Below the pieces are notes generated by a model, which was not told the DNA's origin, ran no database searches, and saw only the letters and a list, made by a program, of their open reading frames with translations. Below, in pieces: positions 53,284 through 62,334 of a stretch of DNA of 64,000 nt. The DNA is from Billgrantia pellis. Its GTDB lineage: Bacteria > Pseudomonadota > Gammaproteobacteria > Pseudomonadales > Halomonadaceae. The position numbers and the translations under genes are program-made. The stretch is from positions 248,001 to 312,000 of the forward strand of contig NZ_VTPY01000003.1 of the NCBI RefSeq assembly GCF_008297955.1, read 5' to 3'. How positions within the stretch are numbered: the first letter of the stretch is position 1; each line of letters opens with the position of its first letter.

Positions 53284-55498
53284 CGTCACTGCCAGACCCA
53301 TGCTGAATCGCGCTCTGTGGTTATCGGAGAACGATGCCGAGGCGCTGGCACGCGGGACCCACCGCAACCCGTTCTCGGTGCTTGGGGTTCACGAAACGGA
53401 CGAGGGCAACCTTCTGCGCGTCTTCCTGCCCGGCGCCCTGGGTGTCGATGTGCTCGATCGCGTGGACGGAGCCTTGCGTTGCAGCCTGACGGCGATTCAG
53501 ATTCCCGGCCTCTTCGCGGCCCGGCTGCCGCACGCCGCGCCCTATACCTTGCGTATCCGTTGGCCCAGAGGCGAGCAGATCACTGAGGACCCCTACAGCT
53601 TCGGCCTGCTGCTAGGCGAGATGGACCTCTATCTGATCGGCGAGGGCACTCATCGCAACCTGGGGCATTGCCTAGGCGCCCAGCCCATGGACGTGGATGG
53701 CGTGGAGGGTGTTCGCTTCGCCGTGTGGGCACCCAACGCCCGGCGGGTATCGGTGGTCGGCAATTTCAATGGCTGGGACGGGCGACGCCATGTCATGCGA
53801 CTGCGCCACCCCGCCGGGGTGTGGGAGCTGTTCGTACCACGCATCGGTCCGGGCGAGTCGTACAAGTACGAGATCCTCGACGCGCAGGGTGCACTCGGCC
53901 TGCGCGCCGACCCCGTGGCGCTCGCCACCGAGACCCCGCCACACACCGCTTCGGTAGTCGCCGACACCCGACCGTTCACTTGGCATGACGATGAATGGCT
54001 CGCCAAGCGCGGCGAAAGGCAGGAGCCGAATCGCCCGATCAGCATCTATGAAGTGCATGCCGCGTCCTGGCGCAAGCACGGCGGTGACAACGGCGAACTC
54101 TACAACTGGCGGGAGCTGGTCGAGGCCCTGATTCCCTATGTCACCGAGATGGGCTTCACTCATGTCGAGCTGTTACCGATCATGGAACACCCGTTCGGCG
54201 GTTCCTGGGGATATCAGCCGCTGAGCCAATTCGCACCCAGCGGGCGCTTCGGCACGCCCGCCGACTTCGCTTACTTCGTCGACGAGTGCCACCGTGCGGG
54301 ACTCGGCGTGATTCTCGACTGGGTGCCCGCCCACTTCCCTACCGACCCCCACGGCCTGGCTCGCTTCGATGGCACTGCCCTGTACGAATACGAGCATCCG
54401 TTCGAGGGCTTCCATCAGGATTGGGACACCTTCATCTACAATCTGGGCCGGCGGGAGGTGCACGGCTTCATGCTGGCCTCGGCGCTGCACTGGCTGCGCC
54501 ACTTTCATGTCGATGCGCTGCGCGTCGATGCCGTTGCCTCGATGCTCTATCGCAACTATTCGCGCCAGGAAGGCGAGTGGATTCCCAACAAGTACGGGGG
54601 CCACGAGAACCTGGAGGCCATCGACTTCCTCCGCCACCTCAACGATGTCGTCGCCGAAGAGGCGCCAGGGGCGATGGTCATCGCCGAGGAGTCCACAGCC
54701 TGGCCCGGCGTCACCCGGCCGACCGCCGAGGGCGGGCTGGGCTTCGCCTATAAATGGAACATGGGCTGGATGCACGATACCCTGGAGTACATGGCCAACG
54801 ATCCGGTATACCGCTCCTATGCGCACCACGACATGACGTTTCCGATGGTCTACGCCTTTTCCGAACGCTATGTCCTGCCGATTTCCCACGACGAGGTGGT
54901 GCACGGCAAGGGATCGCTGATCGGCAAGATGCCGGGGGACGAGTGGCAGCGATTCGCCAACCTGCGCGCCTATCTCTCGGTCATGTGGTCCCAGCCCGGA
55001 AAGAAACTGCTGTTCATGGGCTGCGAGTTCGCTCAGTGGCGCGAATGGAGCCATGACCGCGAGCTGGATTGGTCGCTGCTCGGCGAGCCCCGCCATGCCG
55101 GCATCCGTCGGCTGATCGCCGATCTCAATCGACTCTACGTCGAGGAGCCCGCACTGCACGAGTGCGATAGCGAGCCTCAGGGTTTCACCTGGGTTGTGGG
55201 CAACGACAACACCAACAGCGTCTTTGCCTGGCTGCGATGGAGCGCCTCGGGCGAGCCACTGCTGGTGATCGCCAACATGACGCCGGTTCCCCGCGAAGGT
55301 TACCGACTGGGCGTGCCCCATACCGGTGAGTGGGAGGAAATCTTCAATAGCGATGCCGAGTGCTACGGGGGAACGAACTTGGGCAACATGGGCCGCGTCA
55401 TGGCCGATGACATGCCTCTTCATGGCCAGGGCGCCAGCTTGGCACTATCGCTGCCGCCGCTGGCAGCCCTGCTGTTGCGCCCGGTCGAGGCGCACTGA
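53276..55498 (+). CDS. glgB: 1,4-alpha-glucan branching enzyme
   Basis: Introduces alpha-1,6 branches into linear glucan. It has 740 residues, with two N-terminal domains ([24 protein letters not shown], then [25 protein letters not shown] as CBM48) before the GH13_9 barrel. The nucleophile is D418 ([10 protein letters not shown]) and the acid/base E471 ([15 protein letters not shown]); [22 protein letters not shown] contains the third acid. The start is an ATGAGTGA overlap with the treS/pep2 stop. It closes the operon and completes the GlgE route to branched glucan. Confidence 0.97.
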
Positions 55499-55518
55499 CC
55501 GACATCGGAGGAGACGTT

Positions 55519-55552
55519 GACGCCGGCCGATCCGCATCGACACGCTGGCGTC
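55519..55552. terminator. possible hairpin after glgB
   Basis: GACGCCGGC and GCTGGCGTC form a 9-bp stem with one mismatch, 20 bases after the glgB stop and before the convergent HAD gene. It is followed by ATTC and no T-run, so only moderate support as a terminator. Confidence 0.4.
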
Positions 55553-55581
55553 ATTCAGTGTGAAGGACAGCGAATATTATC

Positions 55582-56268
55582 CTAGCCCAGCCTCTCCGCC
55601 AGCGCGTCGAGCTCGGCCACGGTCAGGTCGGGCTCGATGCCCCACGGGTCGAAGGGTGCGTCGAGGCTGCGCCGCACCCAGGCGGCATGCAGCCCGGCAT
55701 GCCGAGCGCCGATCGCGTCGAAAGGATTGCTGGTAATCAGCCAGGTATCGCCGGGGGCGACATCCAGGCGATGACGCAGATGCGCATAGACGGCCGGGTC
55801 GGGCTTGAAGCGTTTCACCTCGTCGACACTGATCACATCCTCGAAGCGGCTGCGGATGCCGGCCTGCTCGAGCAGCCCCTCGACCGCCTCCCGAGTGCCG
55901 TTGGAGAAGGCCACGCAGCGCATCCCGGTTGCCGTCAGGCGCGCCAGCGCGTCGGCTACCTCGGGAAAGGCCGGCAGGCGGGAATAGACCGCCATCAAGT
56001 GTTCCTTGTCGACCTCGGAGAGTCGCGTCTGCAAGACGCGGTCGGTGAATTCCAGCGCCTCCTGTGTGCATTGATCGAAAGGCACGTAGGCGCCCATCAG
56101 ACCACGACGGAAGCTGTACTCCAGCTGCTTGTCGCGCCAACGGCGTGAGAATTCGGGGGCCAGCGAGGCCCTGTCAGCCGAGCTGCCGAGCCGCTTTTCC
56201 AACTCGGCGACCACGCCATGGGTGTCGATCAGGGTGCCGTACACGTCGAAGGCCAGAACCGTTGCCAT
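55582..56268 (-). CDS. haloacid dehalogenase, type II (HAD superfamily)
   Basis: A 228-residue HAD hydrolase of the 2-haloacid dehalogenase type II group. The nucleophile Asp is D8 (AFDVYGTLID). WRDKQLEYSF near 44-53 carries the family Arg and Tyr region, SNGT gives S122, FKPDPAVY gives K155, and SNPFDAIGA near 180-188 holds the last acidic residue. This set matches L-2-haloacid dehalogenases, but many such proteins have other substrates. The ATG at 56268 has GGAG 8 bases upstream. It lies 104 bases after eutC on the same strand. Confidence 0.85.
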   Translation of the reverse strand: MATVLAFDVYGTLIDTHGVVAELEKRLGSSADRASLAPEFSRRWRDKQLEYSFRRGLMGAYVPFDQCTQEALEFTDRVLQTRLSEVDKEHLMAVYSRLPAFPEVADALARLTATGMRCVAFSNGTREAVEGLLEQAGIRSRFEDVISVDEVKRFKPDPAVYAHLRHRLDVAPGDTWLITSNPFDAIGARHAGLHAAWVRRSLDAPFDPWGIEPDLTVAELDALAERLG

Positions 56269-56372
56269 CTGCAGCGCTCCTTGTCGTGGGGATAGACAAC
56301 AGCATGAGATGCGATTCGGCCTGACACAAGCCGGCCGTATTCCGCTCACCCCCGAATGAGTCGACGGCGGTA

Positions 56373-57326
56373 CTAGCCCTCGCCGAGACGCGACAGTGCA
56401 AAGCCGGCGATGGCGGTATCCTGTACCCCCGTGCCGGTCAGGTCGCACACCGTAATGGCGGTGTCCGAGACCCGCAATCGTTCGCCGCGTTCGATCACCC
56501 GACCCAGCTCATGAACCTTGAACGGCGGCTCGCGTTCCTGCCCGGCGAAGACCTTGAGTTCCCCGTTGTGCTCGCTCTGGGCGCGAGTGTCGCAGACGAA
56601 GGCATCGGCGCGGGTCAGTACCGACTCGTCGAGTTCGCGCTTGTCGGGGCTGTCCGACCCCATGGCGGTGATGTGCACCCCCTCGGGCAGGTCGCGGGCG
56701 TGCAGCAGTGGCTCTCGCGACGGCGTGGCGGTGACGATGATGTCGGCCTGCGCGCAGGCGGCGTGAACGCTGTCGTGCAGGCTGACGGTAAACCCACGGC
56801 TGCGCATGAGATCGGCATAGGCCTCGGCACCTTCCGGGCGGCGCGCCCAGACGTCCAGGGTATCGACGTTTCGTACCAGACGCAGTGCCTCGATCTGACG
56901 CTGGGCTTGCTCGCCGGCGCCGATCACCGCCACCCGACGACTGTCTTCGCGGGAGAGATGCTTCGCGGCGATGGCTCCGGCAACGGCGGTGCGCACCATG
57001 GTCAGGTAGCCTTCGTCGAACAACACGGCCTCGACCCGTCCCGTCTCGGCGGAGAACAGCATCATCAAGCCGCTGAGGCTTGGCAGGCCGCGCTTGGTGT
57101 TGTCGAAGGAGCCGGTACTGACCTTGATGGCGAAGTGCTCCCAGCCCTTGATGTGCGCCGTCTTGACGTCGACTTCGCTATTGAACTCCTCCATCGACAT
57201 CGACAGGATTGGCGGCTGTATAGCCTCGCCGCGACCCAGGGCAGCGAAACCCGCCTCGACCTGACGCAGCGCCTGCTCATCGATACCGATCACTGCTGCG
57301 ATTTCGTCACGCTGATAGAGCCTCAT
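56373..57326 (-). CDS. eutC: ectoine utilization protein EutC (ornithine cyclodeaminase family)
   Basis: A 317-residue protein of the ornithine cyclodeaminase/mu-crystallin family, subgroup EutC. AIKVSTGSFDNTKRGLPSLSGLMMLFSAETG (Lys in AIKV), LTMVRTAVAGAIAAKHLSRED and the Rossmann loop AVIGAGEQAQRQIEALRL are clear, as is ITAMGSDSPDKRELDESVL. In the eut system EutABC are linked to hydroxyectoine breakdown; eutA is not visible here. It follows eutB by 58 bases. The enzymatic step of EutC is not fully settled. Confidence 0.92.
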   Translation of the reverse strand: MRLYQRDEIAAVIGIDEQALRQVEAGFAALGRGEAIQPPILSMSMEEFNSEVDVKTAHIKGWEHFAIKVSTGSFDNTKRGLPSLSGLMMLFSAETGRVEAVLFDEGYLTMVRTAVAGAIAAKHLSREDSRRVAVIGAGEQAQRQIEALRLVRNVDTLDVWARRPEGAEAYADLMRSRGFTVSLHDSVHAACAQADIIVTATPSREPLLHARDLPEGVHITAMGSDSPDKRELDESVLTRADAFVCDTRAQSEHNGELKVFAGQEREPPFKVHELGRVIERGERLRVSDTAITVCDLTGTGVQDTAIAGFALSRLGEG

Positions 57327-57384
57327 CTCTCCTCCTTGTTAGCCAAGAGCGAATCCAGGAAGCGCTGAACAATGGCTCTCTTCT

Positions 57385-58383
57385 TCAACGTCCGACCATG
57401 GCCCGCGCCCGATCCAGCGTCTCCAGCGCCACGCCGTTGCCGGACAGGACCAACGCCACTCGCTCACCGCGCACGTCGAGGCCATGCGCAGCCAACGCGG
57501 CAAGCCCCACCGCGGCGGCTCCCTCCACCAGCAGCTTCTCGTGCTCGAGGATATCGACCATGGCATGGGCGATGGCCTCCTCCGAGACTTGGCAATGGTC
57601 GTCCATCACCTCGCGTACCAGCTCGAAGGTGCAGTGATTGTCGAGGCCGATGCCGCCGCCCAGCGAGTCGGCCAGGCTTGCGACCTCCTCCACCGCCACG
57701 GGTCGGCCCGCCTGCAGGCTCTCCCACATGGCCGCACCGTGCGCAAGGCTCACTCCGGTAATGTTCGCCTCGGGCCGAATGGCCTTTACCGCCGCGCCGA
57801 TGCCGCCGAGCAGCCCGCCGCCGGAGAGCCCGACGATGACTCGGTCGAGGTCCGGGGCATCCTCCATCAGTTCCAGACCGATGGTGCCCTGCCCGGCCGC
57901 GATCCGCGGGTCGTCGAAGGGCGGGATCAGGGTCATGCCGCGCTCACACACCAGCCGCTCGACCTCGCCGAAGGCCTCGTCCTGGCTCTCACCCACGCGC
58001 CGCACCTCGGCGCCCAGCGCCTCGATGGCGGCCACCTTGTTGGCCGGCACCAGCCGCGACAGGCAGATCGTCGCCGGTACGCCGAGCCGGGCTGCGGCGT
58101 ATGCCACCGCACGGCCGTGGTTGCCGGTGGATGCCGTGGTCACGCCGGCAGCCAGGGCGTCGCGGCCGTGGCGTTCGATCAGCGCGGCGATCATGTTGGC
58201 GGCGCCGCGCAGCTTGAAGGCGCCGGTCGGCTGCTGGGTTTCCAGCTTGAGCAGGATCTCGGCATCGAAACGCTCGGAGAGCGCCTGGGAACGGATCAGC
58301 GGCGTACGCACCACCTGACCGGCAATGCGACGACGCGCTTGGTACACGGAAGCGAGGGAAACACCGTGCTGAGGTTGCGACAT
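57385..58383 (-). CDS. eutB: ectoine utilization protein EutB (threonine dehydratase-like, PLP)
   Basis: A 332-residue fold-type II PLP enzyme. The cofactor Lys is K57 (PTGAFKLRGAANM); TTASTGNHGRAVAYAAARLGVPATICL and the glycine loop GLSGGGLLGGIGAAVKA bind phosphate. Length and sequence fit EutB, a threonine dehydratase relative found with ectoine or hydroxyectoine genes. A catabolic serine/threonine dehydratase is the fallback reading. It is separated from doeD by a strong terminator, so eutBC should have its own promoter in the 78 bases upstream. Confidence 0.9.
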   Translation of the reverse strand: MSQPQHGVSLASVYQARRRIAGQVVRTPLIRSQALSERFDAEILLKLETQQPTGAFKLRGAANMIAALIERHGRDALAAGVTTASTGNHGRAVAYAAARLGVPATICLSRLVPANKVAAIEALGAEVRRVGESQDEAFGEVERLVCERGMTLIPPFDDPRIAAGQGTIGLELMEDAPDLDRVIVGLSGGGLLGGIGAAVKAIRPEANITGVSLAHGAAMWESLQAGRPVAVEEVASLADSLGGGIGLDNHCTFELVREVMDDHCQVSEEAIAHAMVDILEHEKLLVEGAAAVGLAALAAHGLDVRGERVALVLSGNGVALETLDRARAMVGR

Positions 58384-58461
58384 GGCGATGCAGTCTCAAC
58401 GGCTCGTTGCAAGGGGTGAGGTTTTTCCAGACTAGAAAAGGTTGCCGGCAAGGGCCAAGAA

Positions 58462-58492
58462 AAAGGCCGCGGGTTCGATCCCCGCGGCCTTT
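58462..58492 (-). terminator. strong terminator after doeD
   Basis: AAAGGCCGCGGG and CCCGCGGCCTTT form a perfect 12-bp stem with a 7-base loop (TTCGATC). On the minus strand TTTTTCTT follows, 17 bases after the doeD stop, which is a textbook intrinsic terminator. The loop and the inner stem happen to look like a tRNA T-arm, but no other tRNA arm is present. Confidence 0.9.
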
Positions 58493-58509
58493 GATCCAGC
58501 TTGGAAGAG

Positions 58510-59934
58510 TTAGCCGACCGACATGCTGGCCTTGACGGCACCTTCGCGGACCAGTTGGTCGGTGACCTTGTTCACCGCGCGCTCGGCGCGGGCGACGATC
58601 TCGTCGACCTCGGCGCGGGTGGCCACCAGCGGCGGCGCGAAGCCGAGGATGTCGCCCTGGGGCATGGCGCGGGCGATCAGGTTCTCGTCCAGCGCCGCCG
58701 CGGACATGCGCGGGCCGACCTTGTGCGCGGCATCGAAGTGCTTGCGCTTGGCCGGGTCGACGGAGAACTCCAGTGCGGCCAGCATGCCCACGCCGCGCAC
58801 GTTGCCGACGATGGGATGATCGCCGAAGGCGGCCTGCATCTGCTGCTGCAGGTAGGCGCCGGTCTCGGCGGCGTTCCGGGTCAGCCCTTCTCGCTCGATG
58901 ATCGCCAGGTTGGCCAGCGCCGCGGCGCAGCCCAGGGCGTGGCCGGAGTAGGTCCAGCCGTGGCCGATGGGGCCGTACTCGCCGGTGCCCTGCTCCAGCA
59001 CGTTCCATACGCGGTCGCCGACGATCACGCCGGAGAGCGGCTGATAGGCGCTGGTCAGACCCTTGGCGACGGTGATCAGGTCGGGCTTGATGCCGTAGTG
59101 ATGGCTGCCGAAGTCGGCGCCGATACGACCGAAGCCGCATACCACTTCGTCGGCGATCAACAGCACGTCGTACTTGGCCAGCACGGCCTGGATCGCTTCC
59201 CAGTAACCTTCCGGCGGCGGCACGATGCCGCCGGTGCCGAGCACAGGCTCGCCGATGAAGGCGGCCACGGTGTCGGGACCCTCGGCCAGGATCATCTCCT
59301 CCAGCTTCTTCGCGCAGTACTGGGAGAACTCGCGCTCGCTCATGGCCTCCTGCTCGGCGGCGCGGTGGTAGTAGTACGGCGCCTCGGTGTGCAGGATGCC
59401 GGCCAGCGGCAGGTCGAACTGGTCGTGGAATGCCTTGAGGCCGGTCAGCGAGCCGGTGGCCAGCCCCGAGCCGTGATAGCCGCGCTGGCGCGAGATGATC
59501 TTCTTCTTCTGCGGGCGGCCCAGCACGTTGTTGTAGTAGCGCACGATCTTGAGCTGGGTCTCGTTGGCATCACTGCCGCCGAGGCCGTAGTAGACCTTGG
59601 ACATGCCGGGGCCGGCGAGCTCGATGATCTTCTCGGACAGTGCAATCTGCGGCTCGTTGGAGTGGCCCACGTACGTGTGGTAGTAGGAAAGTTCCAGCGC
59701 CTGCTGATAGATCGCCTCGGCCACCTCGGTGCGGCCGTAGCCGATGTTGACGCAGTACAGCCCGGCGAAGCCGTCGATGAACTCGCGGCCGTCCTTGTCG
59801 ACGATGTGAATGCCCTTGCCGCCGGTGATCACCCGGCCCGGCGCGTCGCCGTGGGCGAAGTCGCGAAGGTGGGTGGAGGCGTGGAAGGTGACCTTGCGGT
59901 CGCGCTCGATCAGATCGCGGTGCTGCTGGCTCAT
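58510..59934 (-). CDS. doeD: DoeD, class III transaminase (L-2,4-diaminobutyrate transaminase)
   Basis: In ectoine breakdown it converts L-2,4-diaminobutyrate to aspartate semialdehyde. It has 474 residues. GGKGIHIVDKDGREFIDGFAGLYCVNIGYG, YYHTYVGHSNEPQIALSEKI, VYYGLGGSDANETQLKIVRYY and LLIADEVVCGFGR are class III aminotransferase blocks; the PLP Lys is K291 (ITVAKGLTSAYQPLSG). By sequence alone it could be called an omega-aminotransferase; context with doeABXC decides. Upstream (59959-59974) the leader holds a CCCCGC/GCGGGG hairpin 24 bases before the ATG. Confidence 0.93.
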   Translation of the reverse strand: MSQQHRDLIERDRKVTFHASTHLRDFAHGDAPGRVITGGKGIHIVDKDGREFIDGFAGLYCVNIGYGRTEVAEAIYQQALELSYYHTYVGHSNEPQIALSEKIIELAGPGMSKVYYGLGGSDANETQLKIVRYYNNVLGRPQKKKIISRQRGYHGSGLATGSLTGLKAFHDQFDLPLAGILHTEAPYYYHRAAEQEAMSEREFSQYCAKKLEEMILAEGPDTVAAFIGEPVLGTGGIVPPPEGYWEAIQAVLAKYDVLLIADEVVCGFGRIGADFGSHHYGIKPDLITVAKGLTSAYQPLSGVIVGDRVWNVLEQGTGEYGPIGHGWTYSGHALGCAAALANLAIIEREGLTRNAAETGAYLQQQMQAAFGDHPIVGNVRGVGMLAALEFSVDPAKRKHFDAAHKVGPRMSAAALDENLIARAMPQGDILGFAPPLVATRAEVDEIVARAERAVNKVTDQLVREGAVKASMSVG

Positions 59935-60133
59935 GGTGCTCTCTCTTCTCTATCAGGTCCCCGCCGCAGCGGGGAGATGTTCAATTCGTTTGTATTGCTC
60001 AAGGTTGGGCTGCCGAGCCGGGAGCTCTGCGAGCAAAGGCCTGGCTAGGCGAAGCGCTGCCGGGAAAGCGGAGTGGACTTTTGTCCATGAGCATTTCACG
60101 GTAGCGGTTCAACAACGCTAGGCCGAAGCGCAG
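59935..60133. other. 199-base doeC-doeD gap with hairpins and a partial direct repeat
   Basis: The gap contains a perfect 6-bp hairpin (59959-59974), a TGGAC-TTTT-GTCCA hairpin (60074-60087), and two near-identical segments, GCTAGGC-GAAGCGCTG (60044-60059) and GCTAGGCCGAAGCGCAG (60117-60133), the second ending at the doeC stop. No gene is visible. It is larger than expected inside a simple operon and may hold an attenuation or processing site. Confidence 0.45.
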
Positions 60134-61627
60134 CTAGCTCCCCGATACAGACCCCAAGGCCCCCAGGCAGTAATACTTCGTCTCGAGATACTCGTCGATC
60201 CCGGTGATGCCGCCCTCGCGGCCCAGCCCCGACTGCTTCACGCCGCCGAAGGGCACGGGCGGGCCGGTCATCTTCACCGAGTTGACGCTGACCATGCCGT
60301 ACTCCAGCGCCCGCAGCAGCTTCCAGATGCGGCGGATGTCGTGGGTATAGACGTAGGCCGCCAGGCCGTACTCGGTGTCGTTGGCCATCCCGATCACCTC
60401 ATCGTCGTCGCGATAGGCGGTCACGCCGGCCACCGGGGCGAAGTTCTCCTCGCGCCACACCTTCATCTCGGGCGTCACGCCGGTGAGCAGCGTGGGCATG
60501 AAGAAGTTCTCGCCCGGCGCCCGGGTCTGGTCGCCAGCCACCAGCGTGGCCCCGCGGGAGATGGCGTCGTCGACGATGGCCGAGGCCTTGTCCACCGCCT
60601 GGCGGTGGATCAGCGGCCCCAGGTCGACCTCACTCTCCATGCCGTTGCCCACGGTCAATGCCGCCATGCGCTCGGCGAAGTGCGCGACGAACTCGTCATG
60701 GATCGACTCGTGCACCAGGATGCGGTTGGCCGCCAGGCAGTCCTGGCCCGCGGTCTGGAACTTGGCCGCCACCGCGGCGAAGGCCGCCTCCTTGGGGTCC
60801 ATGTCCGGGCCGACGATGAACGGTGCGTTGCCGCCCAGCTCCAGCGAGACGCGCTTCACCGTCTGCGCGCTCTGTTCCAGCAGCAGCCGCCCGACGCGAG
60901 TGGAACCGGTGAAGGATAGCGCCTTGACGCGCTCCTCGGCACACAGAATCTTCGACACCTCCGCGGGCTCGCCCAGCACCACATTGAAGACCCCGGCGGG
61001 GATGCCGGCGCGCTCGGCCAGCTCGGCCAGTGCCAGCGCCGAGAACGGCGTCTCGCCGGCCGGCTTGACGATCACCGGACAACCGGCGGCCATGGCGGCG
61101 GCGGCCTTGCGGGTGATCATCGCCAGCGGGAAGTTCCACGGTGTGATCAGCGCGGCGATGCCCACCGGCTCCTTGATCGTGCCCAGCGTGGCGTTGGGAA
61201 TGTGGCTGGGGATGGTCTCGCCGAAGGTACGCTTGCCCTCCTCGGCGAACCAGCGCACGAAGCTGGCGCCGTATTCGACTTCACCGCGTGCGTCGGGCAG
61301 CGGCTTGCCCTGCTCCAGGGTCATGAGGGTGGCCAGGTCCTCGCGGTTGGCCTGCAGCAGATCGTGCCAGGCCAACAGGCGCTCGCAGCGCTCGTCGGCA
61401 CGCAATGCACGCCATTGGGCGAAAGCCGCATCGGCAGCGTCCACGGCCTCGCGGATCTGGTGGGCGTCGAGCCAGGGAATGTAACCGATGGCCTCGCCCG
61501 TGGCCGGATCGTAGACCGTCTCTTCCCGGCCGCTGTCGCCGTGGGTCCACTTGCCGTTCACGTAGGCGTGCTGACGGAACAGGCGCGGATCGTCGAGTTG
61601 CGCGGACAGCGTATTGGACAGTTTCAT
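60134..61627 (-). CDS. doeC: DoeC, aldehyde dehydrogenase (aspartate-semialdehyde dehydrogenase)
   Basis: In ectoine breakdown it oxidises aspartate semialdehyde to aspartate. A 497-residue NAD(P)-dependent aldehyde dehydrogenase, very like succinate-semialdehyde dehydrogenase GabD: ITPWNFPLAMITRKAAAAMAAGCPVIVKPAGETPFSALALAEL, SFTGSTRVGRLL, LELGGNAPFIV with the catalytic Glu, and FQTAGQDCLAANRILV with the catalytic Cys. The C-terminal PFGGVKQSGLGREGG is present. The ATG at 61627 has GGGGAGG a few bases upstream. Aspartate-semialdehyde specificity rests on gene context. Confidence 0.93.
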   Translation of the reverse strand: MKLSNTLSAQLDDPRLFRQHAYVNGKWTHGDSGREETVYDPATGEAIGYIPWLDAHQIREAVDAADAAFAQWRALRADERCERLLAWHDLLQANREDLATLMTLEQGKPLPDARGEVEYGASFVRWFAEEGKRTFGETIPSHIPNATLGTIKEPVGIAALITPWNFPLAMITRKAAAAMAAGCPVIVKPAGETPFSALALAELAERAGIPAGVFNVVLGEPAEVSKILCAEERVKALSFTGSTRVGRLLLEQSAQTVKRVSLELGGNAPFIVGPDMDPKEAAFAAVAAKFQTAGQDCLAANRILVHESIHDEFVAHFAERMAALTVGNGMESEVDLGPLIHRQAVDKASAIVDDAISRGATLVAGDQTRAPGENFFMPTLLTGVTPEMKVWREENFAPVAGVTAYRDDDEVIGMANDTEYGLAAYVYTHDIRRIWKLLRALEYGMVSVNSVKMTGPPVPFGGVKQSGLGREGGITGIDEYLETKYYCLGALGSVSGS

Positions 61628-61762
61628 GGGCACCTCCCCTGACACCGGCCCGTGCTGGCGGGACCAATGATGGCAAAAACAGACGAACAGCCAGCGGCTG
61701 CTCAATGCCCATAGCGTATAGGGGAAAGGCGATCAGGACTTTTCGTTAGCCGGCAAGGCGAA

Positions 61763-61806
61763 TGCGCTTTTTTTTGTCCTCCGTGAGGAAGTTGCGTTTT
61801 TTTCTG
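61763..61806. repeat. direct repeat with T-tracts, 30-bp period, between doeX and doeC
   Basis: TGCG followed by a T-tract and TGTC-type sequence occurs twice with its TGCG starting at 61763 and 61793, exactly 30 bp apart. The tracts are eight T (61768-61775) and seven T (61797-61803). Between them is a perfect TCCTC-CGT-GAGGA hairpin (61778-61790). The block lies in the 197-base gap upstream of doeC. A/T tracts on one face of the helix, about three turns apart, are the kind of target Lrp/AsnC regulators bind. Confidence 0.55.
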
Positions 61807-61824
61807 TCGCGCCTCCCCCGGGTT

Positions 61825-62301
61825 TCAGGAGGAAAAGTCATCCCTGGAGAAGCCATGAGCGGGGCTTTTCACCGTCTTGGTGACGATATAGGTGAAATAA
61901 CGCTCGATGCCGGCCTCCGAAGCGAGCCATTCATCGATCAATCGCTGATAGGCATCGACGGAGTCGGCCTCCACCTTCATCAGGTAATCGACGCCGCCGC
62001 CCACCGCCACACATTCGGTAACCTCGGGTCTCTCGCGGACCAGCGACTCGAAGCGGGCAAAGCTCTCGGCATTGTGCTGCTTGAGCTCGATCTGAACCCA
62101 TACCGGCGTACGCTTCACCAACGCATTGGGATTGATGCGGGCGCTGTAGCCCTGGATGATGCCGGCCCTCTCCAGTCGCCGCACGCGCTCCCAGCAAGGG
62201 CTGACCGAGAGATTGATCGCCTCGGCCAGCTTCGACTTGGTGATGCGCCCGTCGCGGGACAGGATCTCGAGAATCTTCAGGTCATAGCGATCGAGCTTCA
62301 T
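61825..62301 (-). CDS. doeX: DoeX, AsnC/Lrp-family regulator of ectoine degradation
   Basis: A 158-residue Lrp-type regulator. The N-terminal HTH is LDRYDLKILEILSRDGRITKSKLAEAINLSVSPCWERVRRLERAGIIQGYSARI. The C-terminal RAM domain is VWVQIELKQHNAESFARFESLVRERPEVTECVAVGGGVDYLMKVEADSVDAYQRLIDEWL. In H. elongata DoeX is reported to bind DNA upstream of doeA. The ATG at 62301 gives the conserved N terminus, with AGAGAG shortly upstream. It follows doeB by 33 bases. Confidence 0.94.
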   Translation of the reverse strand: MKLDRYDLKILEILSRDGRITKSKLAEAINLSVSPCWERVRRLERAGIIQGYSARINPNALVKRTPVWVQIELKQHNAESFARFESLVRERPEVTECVAVGGGVDYLMKVEADSVDAYQRLIDEWLASEAGIERYFTYIVTKTVKSPAHGFSRDDFSS

Positions 62302-62334
62302 TTTTCTCTCTTGTGGGTGGCACAACGGCTGCGG

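Noticed and set aside
58462-58492. A tRNA-like T-arm with acceptor-like stem (minihelix shape)
   Set aside because: The 12-bp stem and TTCGATC loop mimic a tRNA T-arm, but there is no D arm, anticodon arm or CCA end, and the T-run on the minus strand right after doeD makes it an intrinsic terminator.
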